Positions 24,481 through 35,202 of a stretch of DNA of 64,000 bases are shown one piece after another; position 1 is the first letter of the stretch; each line of letters starts with the position of its first letter. The notes under the pieces were generated by a model. The model made no database searches and had not been told where the DNA came from. It worked only from the letters and a program-made list of their open reading frames with translations. The DNA comes from Medicago truncatula (Eukaryota > Streptophyta > Magnoliopsida > Fabales > Fabaceae): contig NC_053045.1 in NCBI RefSeq assembly GCF_003473485.1, positions 54,974,494 to 55,038,493 of the forward strand, written 5' to 3'. Position numbers and translations under genes: made by a program.

Positions 24481-24602
24481 ACATTTAATGTTACCTTTTA
24501 TCGGAGATACGAGAATCATATGACCTTCCTCGTCAACATCTGACAATGGTCTTACCGATTAATTACATATTTTAATGCAAGAAGTATAGTAAATTATTTA
24601 TG

Positions 24603-25030
24603 CGAGCTTCTACGGTGCAATCAGGAAACTGACTTTTTTGAAAAAGTTAATTTTGATTTTAATATTTGATTCATTTTTAAATTGTTGATTAGTGATTAAT
24701 GATCAATAGTAATTCATCTAGTAATGCTTGTAACATCTTGGATTTACAGGTACTATTTTATCGTTGGCATCTTTAACATGCAAACCGATTTGATGATATT
24801 ATGTGATAGTCTAAGTGTTACGTTTTGTGGGGTGTTACACTTGAAACAAGGTAGGATAAAATTAGATTAAGTGTAGTTTTGTTAATCTGATGAATTAACG
24901 ATAGTATGGGGACTGAACTTTTGATGCCGCTGTACAAATAGTGGGGTATTACTCACTACAATTTTGATGTTATAGTATTAACTTCATCAGAAAAGTTATT
25001 TTCTTGACTTCAGAATTTTCCATTATTTAT
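24603..25030. repeat. Dispersed repeat, copy 2 (partner 20562-20915)
   Basis: Starts TCTACGGTGCAATCAGG and follows the same block order as copy 1, with an extra segment near 24890-24950. Confidence 0.6.
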
Positions 25031-25034
25031 AAAG

Positions 25035-25610
25035 CATTTGAAACAACATTAGTAATATTACATAGAGCGATTACTATCAAGTTGCACACTGTAACTTTTA
25101 CACAGATACACAATGAAGACATTTTTGCCACAAAAACAAACAGGCCACTATATCATAATAGCTTATCTTAAGTTTGAAAAACACCAAAATCAGTGAGGAT
25201 TGCTTGTGGCTAACCCAACACAAGCACGACCAATTTAAAAAGCATGTAAGAAAATAAAAATGTATCCTCACCCATATCTATGACAAGATTTGCTACAGTA
25301 ATCAATACTAAATTACATGTAGTTTTTAATCTCAACCGTCAATCTAAGATCAGACATTTTAAATTAAAAACTGTGATTTTTTAGTTAAAATGATCTCATA
25401 CGTTGATTTAAAGTCGACGGTTGAGATCCGTTACAATACAGAAAATCCAATTCTAACAAGATGAATGCATTTTTTTTTACAGCAAATATATTCGGCTCCA
25501 GCCACACAAGAAGTGCCGGCTGGGCGCAATCAAGAAGCATACAACAATAGCAAAATAGCAGCCAGGTTCAACGAACAAGACGATTGTATTGTTTATGAGT
25601 AATAGTTAAT
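25035..25610. repeat. Segmentally duplicated upstream region of the CCCH units (copy C)
   Basis: Matches 6190-6700. About 120 bp near 25480-25600 (around GCCGGCTGGGCGCAATC) are absent from copy B and so are an insertion or a loss; I do not recognise this piece. Confidence 0.6.
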
Positions 25611-26058
25611 TTGACATCAAACTACAAACACAAATGGGACCCCAAATACGTTTTGTGTTAGTGAAGTAGTAAAATTGGTTAATGATAAATCTCAAATTAT
25701 GTGTTTCTAACATGTTTCTCTTTAAGCAAAAAAAAATTGACCATAAATAATATAGTAATGATGTATGAACACACTTTCTTCTTGACAATAATACATGACA
25801 CTTACATTGTTCATGGAATTTATATGGTGAATCGTGGTTTTTTTTTAAAGGAAAAACTTTTTTTTAAAATATAAATGAGGTTTATTTAATGTGTTCATAT
25901 TATCTATTTAATGCATTCATATTGCATTAAGCAAATAATAATAGCAATTTTTTTATTTACTTATAAAAAATGGTAGATAACTCTACTCATGTTGAGTTGG
26001 CACCAATCAATAATATTACCCTTATTAAAAAAGTGTTAATATTTGTTTGTTTTGTTCT

Positions 26059-26226
26059 GACGGGAGAGGATCCTCTCCAGTCCACTGGAGGGTCCGTGGA
26101 ATCCCAGCCATTGATTTGGCTGACCTAGGTTCATTGAAAAACATAAAAGACTAATGGAATGATCATGATTGAAATAACTGGACAGCCTGGAGTGGTATTC
26201 TCACATGAGATGATCTCTGCCCTGTT
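26059..26226. mobile_element. MITE with GGGAGAGGATC-type ends
   Basis: The left end GGGAGAGGATCCTCTCC and the right end, read inversely (GGGCAGAGATCATCTC), form imperfect inverted repeats of a type common in plant genomes. It lies just upstream of the copy 3 promoter. Confidence 0.5.
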
Positions 26227-26285
26227 CTGACATAGTAGAGGTCCCCATCTAATCTAAAAAACCTTAAACCTTGCCACTTCCTCAC

Positions 26286-26294
26286 TATATATAT
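26286..26294 (+). promoter_or_regulatory. TATA box, CCCH copy 3
   Basis: CTCACTATATATATGC, nearly identical to the copy 2 element, about 430 bp before the start codon. Confidence 0.5.
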
Positions 26295-26718
26295 GCTTGT
26301 CTCATTTATCGACCAAACCCTGAAAACAATAACCAAACCTTTGATCATCCCATCCATCGTGTTTTTCTCCCAAAATTATCATCTTGGTCTTTCAGATGTC
26401 ATCACTGTTTTCTTTTCATTGTTATTGATTATTTGATTAACATTTCAACTAATTGCATGCAACTATTATCAACTTTTTGATTCAGCTCTAAAATTTTACT
26501 ATGTTTTGTTTCAATTTTTTAGTTCAGTTCATCTGATTGATCAACAATAATTAGATCAAGAAGACTAAAAAATTCAGATCTTATATCTGTCAGAAATTTC
26601 AGATCAAATTTGCATCCAACTGCATGTCACTACTTGGAACTTGAACGATAATCAAATCAAAAAGTCTCAAAATTTCACAGAACTTTATCAAAAAGAAACA
26701 TTCCTTTGGCAACAAACC

Positions 26719-28942
26719 ATGGCTTTTCCAGATGATATTCCAACCTCTAAGATGTCCCCACCGCAATTCGCTTCATTGAGCAACAATGACTTCAAAAGAG
26801 AAGGAACTTCTCCTTCCAATGCATTGATATGTCCTCCTCCAAGGATGACCCTGCCTCAATCAAACAAATCAGACCACATTTTCTACAAAACACGAATTTG
26901 TACTAAGTTCAGATTTGGTACTTGTAGAAACGGACAAAATTGCAACTTTGCTCATGGAGCTGAAGAGTTAAGGCAACCACCACCACATTGGCAGAAGTTA
27001 GTTGGTCTGCGTAGCGAAGGTCGGATGCAGCTGGGAAATCATGCTAAAGATAAAAAAATCATACAAACAATGAAACTGTGCAAGAATTATTGCAATGGGG
27101 AGGAATGTCCATATGGAGATAACTGTATATTCCTTCATGAAGATCCTGCACAGTTTAGGGATGATTCCTTGAAATTGAGAGAGTGCTCCGCAATAACCAT
27201 TGAAACTAATAATTTGGAAGGCAGCAGGGCTTTGAACAAGCAAGCAAGGAGCACTTATCGGAAGACTAAGCTGTGTCGCAATTGGAAGCATACAGGATAT
27301 TGTTCCTTTGGAATGAACTGTCTCTTTGCTCATGGTGAAGAAGGTAACAATAACTCATTTTGCTTATTGGTTTTGGTTTTATCATATAATTCTATTGCTT
27401 TATTTTGTTTAATTATATAAAATATGTTTTTTTATTTATTTTTTAGATGTTGTTCAGAATGTCATTTTCTGTGATATAATGTGCAAATGGAAGAACGTGC
27501 GTTGAGTTTTGTGGGGAAGTCGCAACTCGGCTTCAAATTAGAGTGTTTGATTAATGGTTTATGTGTGTCATTTTGTTGTTTGTATTGTGCATGATGTTTC
27601 ATGTTTGGTTTGACATAAACTTGCTCCTCCTACTTGTTGTCCCTTTGCCTTGTCTTGCATAAATGTACCTTCCTAAGGTTCTGAATGATTCCATCATTGT
27701 TTAATGATCACATTATCTCCTTGTTATCAAATTTCTGCCATAAATGGGCTGTGGCATGGCGGACTTTGTGCTAGTGGCCATAGTCTATACCATGACTATT
27801 ATACCCGGCTTGTTTCCACCATATGCCGCAGCTCCATGTTTATAAGCCATATTTTTCGCCAGCTGCGATAATCCGCCTTTTGCTTATGATAACTTTGCTC
27901 TAGCTGAGGTTTACATTGTGTTGTTAATTGCAGTTTGCGGAATAATGTGGTTAGTTCCAAATATGTTCTGTAATAGTGCTATAGCCGCTATTTCACAATA
28001 TTTTGTACTAAATAAAGTTTGGTGGGGGCAATAGTGATTTGTTCAAATCCCGCTATTTAACAACACTTACATAATACTTGAATGAAATTCTGAATTTTTC
28101 CGTCAACCACATTGTCAGGAATTTTTATATGATTTTTTTTTTTTTGAGAGAAGGAATTTTTATATGATAGAAATGTCTAAGTTTTCATAAATTAAAATAG
28201 CTAATCCACTCATTCTAATGGATCATTACTATTGTATTGTGTTGGAAGTTAAAAGAAAAAAATCCACTGTTTTACATTTGTTAAGATACTAGAATTTGTT
28301 GTAGTTTAGAGTAATTTGTGATTCTTAATAACCAGCTATAAGCTATTGTATTATGTTCATCTTTTCCAAGCTTGTTTCTTCTTAAAGTTTCTGTTGATAA
28401 TTGCCTATTAATTTGATGTCTGACTCAACAATAATTTTGAGGTACATTGTTCATTTGCAAAGTTTTAAATTGTGACCATGCCGCGATCCTTAATATTGGG
28501 GTCAAATATGGTTAATGCAGCTGCATTTGTGTGTGAATGTATGATAACTTATATTTGCATCTGTACGTCTCAGCCACAGTCATGGTCGCAGACCTTATAT
28601 TTAAAAAAATCTTGTTCGCTTGTGTGTAAAATATATGATAACTTATATTTGCATATTGTGAGCAAAAAGTACAAGATGATTATAACAAATGAAACTGTTT
28701 GGTTTCCATGTATATTGTTCTGACTCCTGAAGTATTGGTTGTCTTGCAAATCAGAGTTACAAGTTCCTGGTGGAGCCATTCAAGCTGAAGCTGCAGTTAC
28801 CATAGAAAATTCAACAAACGCTGCCACCTCCCCTGCAAGTCTACTTGTGGAAAAGGAAGAAGAGCATGTTAGGAAGAAACGTATACTTGGGTTGAAATTC
28901 AGCCAGATCAATCGTATTTACGGTGATTGGATTGATGATTGA
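26719..28942 (+). CDS. CCCH zinc-finger protein, tandem copy 3
   Basis: Exons 26719-27343 and 28755-28942 join in phase 1 for about 270 residues. The ATG chosen is the one matching copies 1, 2 and 4 (MAFPDDIPTSKMS); an upstream in-frame extension exists only because the 5' UTR is open. Three fingers are complete: TRICTKFRFGTC..., MKLCKNYCNGEEC..., TKLCRNWKHTGYC.... It shares with copy 2 the missing N-terminal segment but keeps the linker between fingers 2 and 3. The last exon ends in GDWIDD and a normal TGA. It is closest to copy 2 in coding and promoter sequence, so these two probably separated last. The intron carries a MITE-like repeat and a tiny poly(T) insertion. Confidence 0.85.
27740..28075. 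repeat. MITE-like repeat in the CCCH copy 3 intron
   Basis: Same type of blocks as in the other CCCH introns (GTGGCATGGCGGAC, GCTATTTCACAATATTTTG). Confidence 0.45.
28118..28168. mobile_element. Tail-only micro-retroposon with 16-bp duplication
   Basis: GGAATTTTTATATGAT occurs at 28118-28133 and 28153-28168. Between the copies lie only 19 bp: twelve T and GAGAGAA. The same intron position in copies 1 and 4 is an uninterrupted single site. Confidence 0.65.
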
Positions 28943-29304
28943 ACTACTCTTGTTGTGCTCGTGGAAACACACCTCATTTGGATAAGCATTCTTCTGCGTT
29001 AACAAAGAATTTTGGAAACAGGGTCAATTCATAGATTTATCTATTATTGCTTTTTCTTGTTTTTTTCTTTTGTACTGTTAATTAATTGGTACAGTTTTAT
29101 GGTTGGACACATCCACAGTTGTCTGCAGATGAGATGTGTACTCAACATGGGTGCGGCATTTTTCCCTATATGATGATAACCAGAGAACCAAACTGTATTT
29201 TATTCATAGTAAGATTTATGAAAGCTTCTCAATTGAGTTCTAGACTCATAAATTATCTTATTAATAATATGAGTTATATGTGTGCTAGAAGATTTGGAAT
29301 TTAG

Positions 29305-29950
29305 AAGTTCCATAGAGAGTTATGTGTGCTTCACCTTCCATATGATGGCAGGTTGCTAACCAACTATAAAAAAGACCACTAAAACTATGATGAGAAATGA
29401 CTATTTTTTTTTTTTTTTTTTTTTTTGAGGCGTGATTAGAAAATGACTATTGACTAATAGTACGAGGAGAAATGAAATCCTATGTGAATCAACAAAGACC
29501 CTTGTCACCCTTCCGGACAAACAACACGAGATCTAATCTAACATACCATTTCACTAAGACATTGAATAAATCATAGATATAACGAAAACAAGATTATATA
29601 TAACCACTCTAATCAAGAGTTTACAATAGAATCACAATTAACTACACCTAATCCCAACACAGAAAAAATTAGCTACTCATGCTCATGACATGTTTACAAT
29701 AGAGATGAGTAGGAGATGAATTTGCTCCCGAAGTTGGTAGATCAAGCCTTGATGCTCCTCCACCTTGTGTGCTCGTTCTCCTTGGCTCTTCCTATGTAAA
29801 TCTCTCTTTTAAATTGTAAAGAATGCCCATTTTTGTGATATGAATTGTCTTTTATAGTTGGCCGGAAAGTGAAGATCCCCTAAACAAATTGAGGCCCGCA
29901 TAGCGAATTAATATTGCTTCAGAGTGAATTAAGTGTCAGCACGAGGTCAC
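29305..29950. other. Gene-free interval with a poly(T) micro-insertion
   Basis: AGAAATGACTAT (29393-29404) and AGAAAATGACTAT (29438-29450) flank a run of T followed by GAGGCGTGATT, another short retroposon-like insertion. No gene is seen in the rest. Confidence 0.5.
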
Positions 29951-30660
29951 TAAAACCACCAAGATTCGTTAAGTGAAGTGGTGTGCTTACTTTGCGAATT
30001 TGCTCTTCCTCCAATCTCTAACTTTGATTCACTAAGCATTTCAGTGGGTCGCTTAACAAATTGGTTTGCCATGTTTTTCTTTCCATTTTCACCGTGTTGA
30101 TTCGCTGAGCTATTTGTTAGCTCATTTAGCGAATTACCCAAGCATCATGTTCTTTGTTTTTTATCCTCTTTGAATTCTTTGATTTTTCAAACTACAAATC
30201 AAATGGAAATAGATCAAAGTCACAATGATTGTGTCTAAAACCTAACTATCAGATATTTACAATGATTAATTGAAGAAATTTGATAAGTTTTCTTGCCAGA
30301 CAAGTTAATAAGTGTAATAAAAATATATTTGATTTTAGGTAAATTTGACACTTATCATAGACCTATTTTATGTCTCCACATGACGTGCATGGCAAATGTT
30401 TGCATGGCGATGAACACTTAAGTTATTTGATGAAGCTTGCGGTCTTGTTGATCATTACTCTCCATAATTATATCTCCTGTAAGTAAATGATATGCAACAT
30501 TTAATAGATATAAATCACCACCTGCGATACAACAATATTATAGCATGAGAGCGCAAAAGTTATGGTGAGAATAGTTTATGGCTAGCTTAACCCATTTGAA
30601 AACCACGTGAGAAAATAAAAATGCATCCTCACTCACGTCTATGAAGAGAGATGATAAGGA
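29950..30660. repeat. Segmental repeat of CCCH unit D (partner of 23880-24480 and 25135-25300)
   Basis: Carries the same ordered blocks as the upstream part of unit C, ending with GAGAAAATAAAAATGCATCC near 30609. No gene supported. Confidence 0.55.
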
Positions 30661-31439
30661 CCAAGATTTTCTGTAGGATCGGGTTAAACCCAAAACTCCA
30701 ACCGCATATGAGACTCCGATTTTAAGGGAGGTAAATAACCACATGTTACATTATTGGATTGGTTTCGACAAATCCACTGATTTCTGCATTCAGTTGGGTT
30801 GGGTGTTGAATTGCCCAAATTGTTTTTAAGTTTTTTTTTTGTCAATGTTTTTCAATAAAATTATTTAACGACTTTTGTGAGACTCTTGACCTGAGAGAAT
30901 AGACTCACGTATTCAACTGTCCCTAATTCGATTGATCCGTCATTTAACTTTCTGAGCATGGTTTTAGGTTGTTTTTGACTAACAACTTAGATTATTTTTA
31001 TGTGTAAACAATGATCCACTATATCACGTTAATCATTTATCTCAACTGAGAGATAAAAGGAGTTCCACATTTAAGGAGTGTTACATAGGGGAGAAATTCC
31101 TCATTCTAAATGTTCTTAAATATTTTGTTATAACACGAGTTTTGTTGAAGTGGTGCATGTAATGTTCACGAATGATCGGAGAGAGTGATTAAAAAAAACA
31201 TAATTCTCTATAGGCACCTGTTTTAATGATACCATGATAACATAATCAGTTTAACAAAGTATTAAATATGGTAAGGATTCTCCATTATAGTCTATAGGTG
31301 CTCTAAACCATTGCGGTTTTAAAAAATTTGGAGGTCATGTTCACATCTTAAAAATTGAGTTCCAAATAAAAACAAGTGTTGTTAGACCTTAGAAATTATT
31401 TTAAAATGTTAGAGTTTTAGCAAATGAAACACAAAAACC
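30661..31439. other. Gene-free interval
   Basis: AT-rich sequence with no supported frame, RNA or element ends. Confidence 0.3.
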
Positions 31440-33100
31440 CCAAAAGGCGGTGGATCTCGGGTTATGCATTTTTTATTTACATTATCCAAATTTTCTGTCA
31501 TATTTTCGCAACACGTCTGACATAGTCGTAAGGGTAGCTAACTATCGCATGTAGCAATGCAGTTAATTGTCGTTACACCCCAACAATACTTAACTTTTGT
31601 TTGATCCCAAGATTTTTTTGTTTATTTTGAAATTTTATACCATTTAATGCTTGAACTAATTATTAATAGTATTTTTTGTTATTATTGGTTTTTATTGATA
31701 GTTATGGTTGATAATTATGTTGATTCAAATCCAAGTAAAGTCGATTCTTCCGTCAAGTTGAAATCGTTTAAGGTTGAAGCGCTCGGTTGACGCTAAACCA
31801 AATATTGATGAAGGTTTTGTTCGTGTGAAACCTTCACTTGTTGATTCTGTTGTGTCCCAACTTGGTGATAGTGAAGTAGATATGACGCCTTTTTTCCCAC
31901 CAAGGTCTGTTTGGGAAACCCAAAAAAAAGAGCTTTTAGCTTTTAGCTTATAGCTTATAAGCTCGTTTGACAAAAAAAGCTCTGTTTGGTAATACTTTTT
32001 CACCATGAGCTTATAGCTTATTTCACGAGCTTATAAGCTATTTTTCAGAAGCTATTCCAAGTAGCGTTTGAGCTTATAGCTTATAGCTTCTCACTTTTTC
32101 TTCCAATTTTACCCTTATTATTTCATTTAAATTGTATTTTTATCCATTATAATTTTTATAATAAGCTACGTAATAAATACTACTATCCCTTTATTCCAAT
32201 TTTTGTATATATATCAGCTGACCTTTTTTTTTTTTTGAAAAAATATATACCTTCGTTTTGTTTTTACGGAACAAAATACTATTATTCTATTAGTGTTACT
32301 TTTTTTTTTTTTGAGGTAAGTGTTATTTTCTTTATTCTCTGTCATTAGTATTACTCTATTAGTGCTACCATTTTTTTGTTTTTGAGGTAAATGTTATTTT
32401 CTTTATAAAGTAGAAACACTTAAATGATAATAAATATAAGATAAAATTTTAGTGAATAAAATTAATTTAATTTATAATACATAGGATATATTAAATTAAT
32501 AAATTTAAAGTATTTTTAAAAAAAAAATTAGTTTACAAAATTACAAATACTTAAATTAATGATATAATTTTTATTATGAATTAAGAATACCCTTTATGTC
32601 ATTTTACATTTATTAGCTAGTTGAACCGCTATTTTTACCAAACACTTCAGTTAGCTTATCAGCTAAAAGCTATCAGCTAGTTTATCAGCTAAAAGCTATC
32701 AGCTAACTTATCAGTTATCCGCTATTTTTACCAAACAGAGCCCAAATATACTTGGAAATCATCAAACGCAAACTTCCTAAACCCAAAGGTGATGGATCTT
32801 TGGTGAAAGAGCATAAAAATTTAGAGAAAGTTGCTTTTTAAGCCACATAAATTGCTCTCTCGCACCCCAAATTGATCATTCTATCTCCAACGATAGTTAA
32901 CTATCGTTCGTTGCCCAGTGGCAATTAATTGTTATTTTCACTTTCCCAATGGCAGTTAACTTCCTTTTCTAGGAAATGACATATACCAGGTAAGCCTACT
33001 TCCACCTCACTATTCCTCTACCATCTTTTTCCCTCTACCATCCAAAACCCCAAAAGTAAAGAAAACTTTTTTTTGCATATTCTTTGTCTTAAATCATTCA
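31440..33100 (+). mobile_element. Degenerate Mutator-like (FAR1/MuDR-type) element, copy A
   Basis: Reading frames at 31790-31900 give DEGFVRVKPSLVDS and QLGDSEVDM, matching copy B (33470-33600). After the inserted MITE the sequence resumes for only a few bases and then reads KRKLPKPKGDGSLVKEHK, which looks like a C-terminal tail. Most of the transposase is therefore deleted. Upstream DNA (31440-31690) is nearly repeated at 33150-33390. Confidence 0.6.
31904..32742. mobile_element. Tourist/Harbinger-like MITE inside MULE copy A
   Basis: Left end GGTCTGTTTGG; right end read inversely GGCTCTGTTTGG. Flanked by CAA (31901-31903) and CAA (32743-32745). Copy B carries the uninterrupted site CCCACCAAATATACTTGG near 33585, so the 3-bp duplication is directly shown. 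Internally it is rich in AGCTTATAGCTTATAAGCT-like palindromes near the left end and TATCAGCTAAAAGC repeats near the right. Confidence 0.85.
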
Positions 33101-33149
33101 AGAAGGACTGTTAGAAGGTTTCCACAATTATTTGACGTCAAGCAACAGA

Positions 33150-34520
33150 AAATGCATCTTTTAACCCGTTTACATTATCCAAATTTTTTGCCATATTTTT
33201 GCAACTCGTCTAACATAGTCGTAAAGGTAGTTAACTATTGCATGTGCCAGCAACAGTTAATTGTTGTTATCACCCCAACGACACTTAACTTTTGTTTGAT
33301 CCCAAGATTTTTTTATTTATTTTGAAATTTTGTACCATTTAATGCTTGATCTAATTATTAATAATATTTTTTGTTATTATTTTTTTTATAGTTATGGTTG
33401 ATAATTATGTTAATTCAAATCCACGTAAAGTCGATTCTTCCGTAAAGTTGAAATCATTTAAGGTTGAAGCCCCCGATTGATGCAAAACCAAATAGTGATG
33501 AAGGTTTTGTTCATGTGAAACCTTCAATTGTTAATTCTAGTGTGTCCCAACTTGGTGATAGTGAAGTAGATATGGTGCCTTTTCCCACCAAATATACTTG
33601 GAAAGTCAACGGTGACATTATTAATTGGGTTCAACGGCAAGAAAGTAGGGAGGGATTTACTATTGTTACAGAAAAACCCAATTTAAAGAAACCAATGTTA
33701 TAGTTATCTTGTTAAAGGAGCGGTGAATACAAAGCACCCAAGAAGAAAGTGGAGCGTGAAGGCACGAGCTCAAGAAAATATGGGTGTCTGTTAAGGTTGC
33801 GTAGATATGTAAATAGGAAAACAAAGGAATGATGGTTGGTTGTTCTTAATGAGTTCAGAACCATAAGATGGTGTGAAAGTTAGAAATGGCACCTTCTTGC
33901 GTGTATATTAAGAAGAAAAGACAAGAAGCTTGTTGTTGACTTAACCAAGAGGCAAGAGTTTGGTGTAGCCAAAGAATATTCTAATGAACTTGAAGGGAAA
34001 AAGAAAAGTATTCTTGGCGAATATAAATCAAGTGTACAATGCACGTCAAAGAATCAAAAAGTCAAGCAGAAACGACAAGTGAGAGATGCAAAATTTGGTC
34101 ACAAAGTTGAAGGAGCACAAATATCTTCATTTCGCCTAAACAGGAGCACAAATATGTTCATTTCACCTAAACAAAATGTGAGGCTACTATTGTTCAAGAC
34201 ATAATTTGGGCTCATCTTGAATATATTAAGTTGTTTAACATTTTTCCGACTATTTTGATCATGCACTCCACCTATAAAACCAACTTGTAAAATTTGTCTT
34301 GTTTAAGATAGTTGGGTCACCTCAACTAAGACATATTATGTTGCTTTTGCATTTCTGACATCCGGAAAGAAAAAAAAAATAGAACTTCACTTTGGTTATA
34401 TAGATGTTGCTTGATCTTCTGAACTCCAATGTGTACCAACCATTTTCCCTAAAACTATTGCATTACTTTGTCATTTTCATGTTGGAAAAAATGCTAGAGT
34501 TAAATGCATCACAAATTTCA
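33150..34520 (+). mobile_element. Degenerate Mutator-like (FAR1/MuDR-type) element, copy B
   Basis: The open part at 33464-33703 contains TWKVNGDIINWVQRQESREG, and downstream pieces include VNRKTKEWWLVVLN-like, RRKDKKLVVDLTKR and LLCHFHVGKNARVKCIT. These match the FAR1 DNA-binding and MULE transposase regions of plant FAR1-RELATED/Mutator proteins as I recall them. Frame changes and stops are frequent, so it is dead. It preserves the empty site of the MITE in copy A. Confidence 0.65.
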
Positions 34521-34670
34521 TGTTTGGATTGAATTATTTTTTAGCTTATGCAAAGTAACTTATACAAATAAATAAGTTTATTAAAATACAATTTTCATTA
34601 ATGATAACTTATGAATTTACATAAAAATTAAGTAAATCCAAATGGAATAATACAATTTCCCTACCAATTA

Positions 34671-34710
34671 AGTTAGGCTATCGTACGAAAAAAAAGTTAG
34701 GCTTTCGTAC
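34671..34710. mobile_element. Tail-only micro-insertion with 16-bp duplication
   Basis: AGTTAGGCTATCGTAC and AGTTAGGCTTTCGTAC flank GAAAAAAA. Eight inserted bases with a 16-bp target duplication. Confidence 0.55.
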
Positions 34711-35202
34711 AAAAACAAACATACACGCTCAAACAATAACTTTAAACCTAAAACAACTGTGGGTTATCAGCGGACAAAAAAAAAAACACAACAACTGCGG
34801 GGTTACTTTGACACGGTCACTTTGTTTGATTTGATAGCGACTCCCTAGGGTTTTGACTTGGTGGTCCAACTTAAAACAACCTCAAACCTTGCAACTGATA
34901 GTGGTCTCATTATATTCCTCTCTTTTCTCTCTACTTAAAACCGACCAGCGATCAACCTGAATAAAATAATCAAGGTTTTCTCATCTAGGTCTTCTAAATT
35001 TCTTATTAGAATCTCTTTATCCGCCTCAAAATTAGGTATATCTTTCAACAGCATAGTTTTCTTTCAGGTTGAAAACTATTTTGAACTTATTGAATCAGTT
35101 CTAAAATTTCTCTGATTGTTGATCTGATTAATCAACATTAATCAAATCAAAAAAGACTCCAACTTTCACTTGATTTGATCTAAATCGTTTTCCTTTACAA
35201 CC

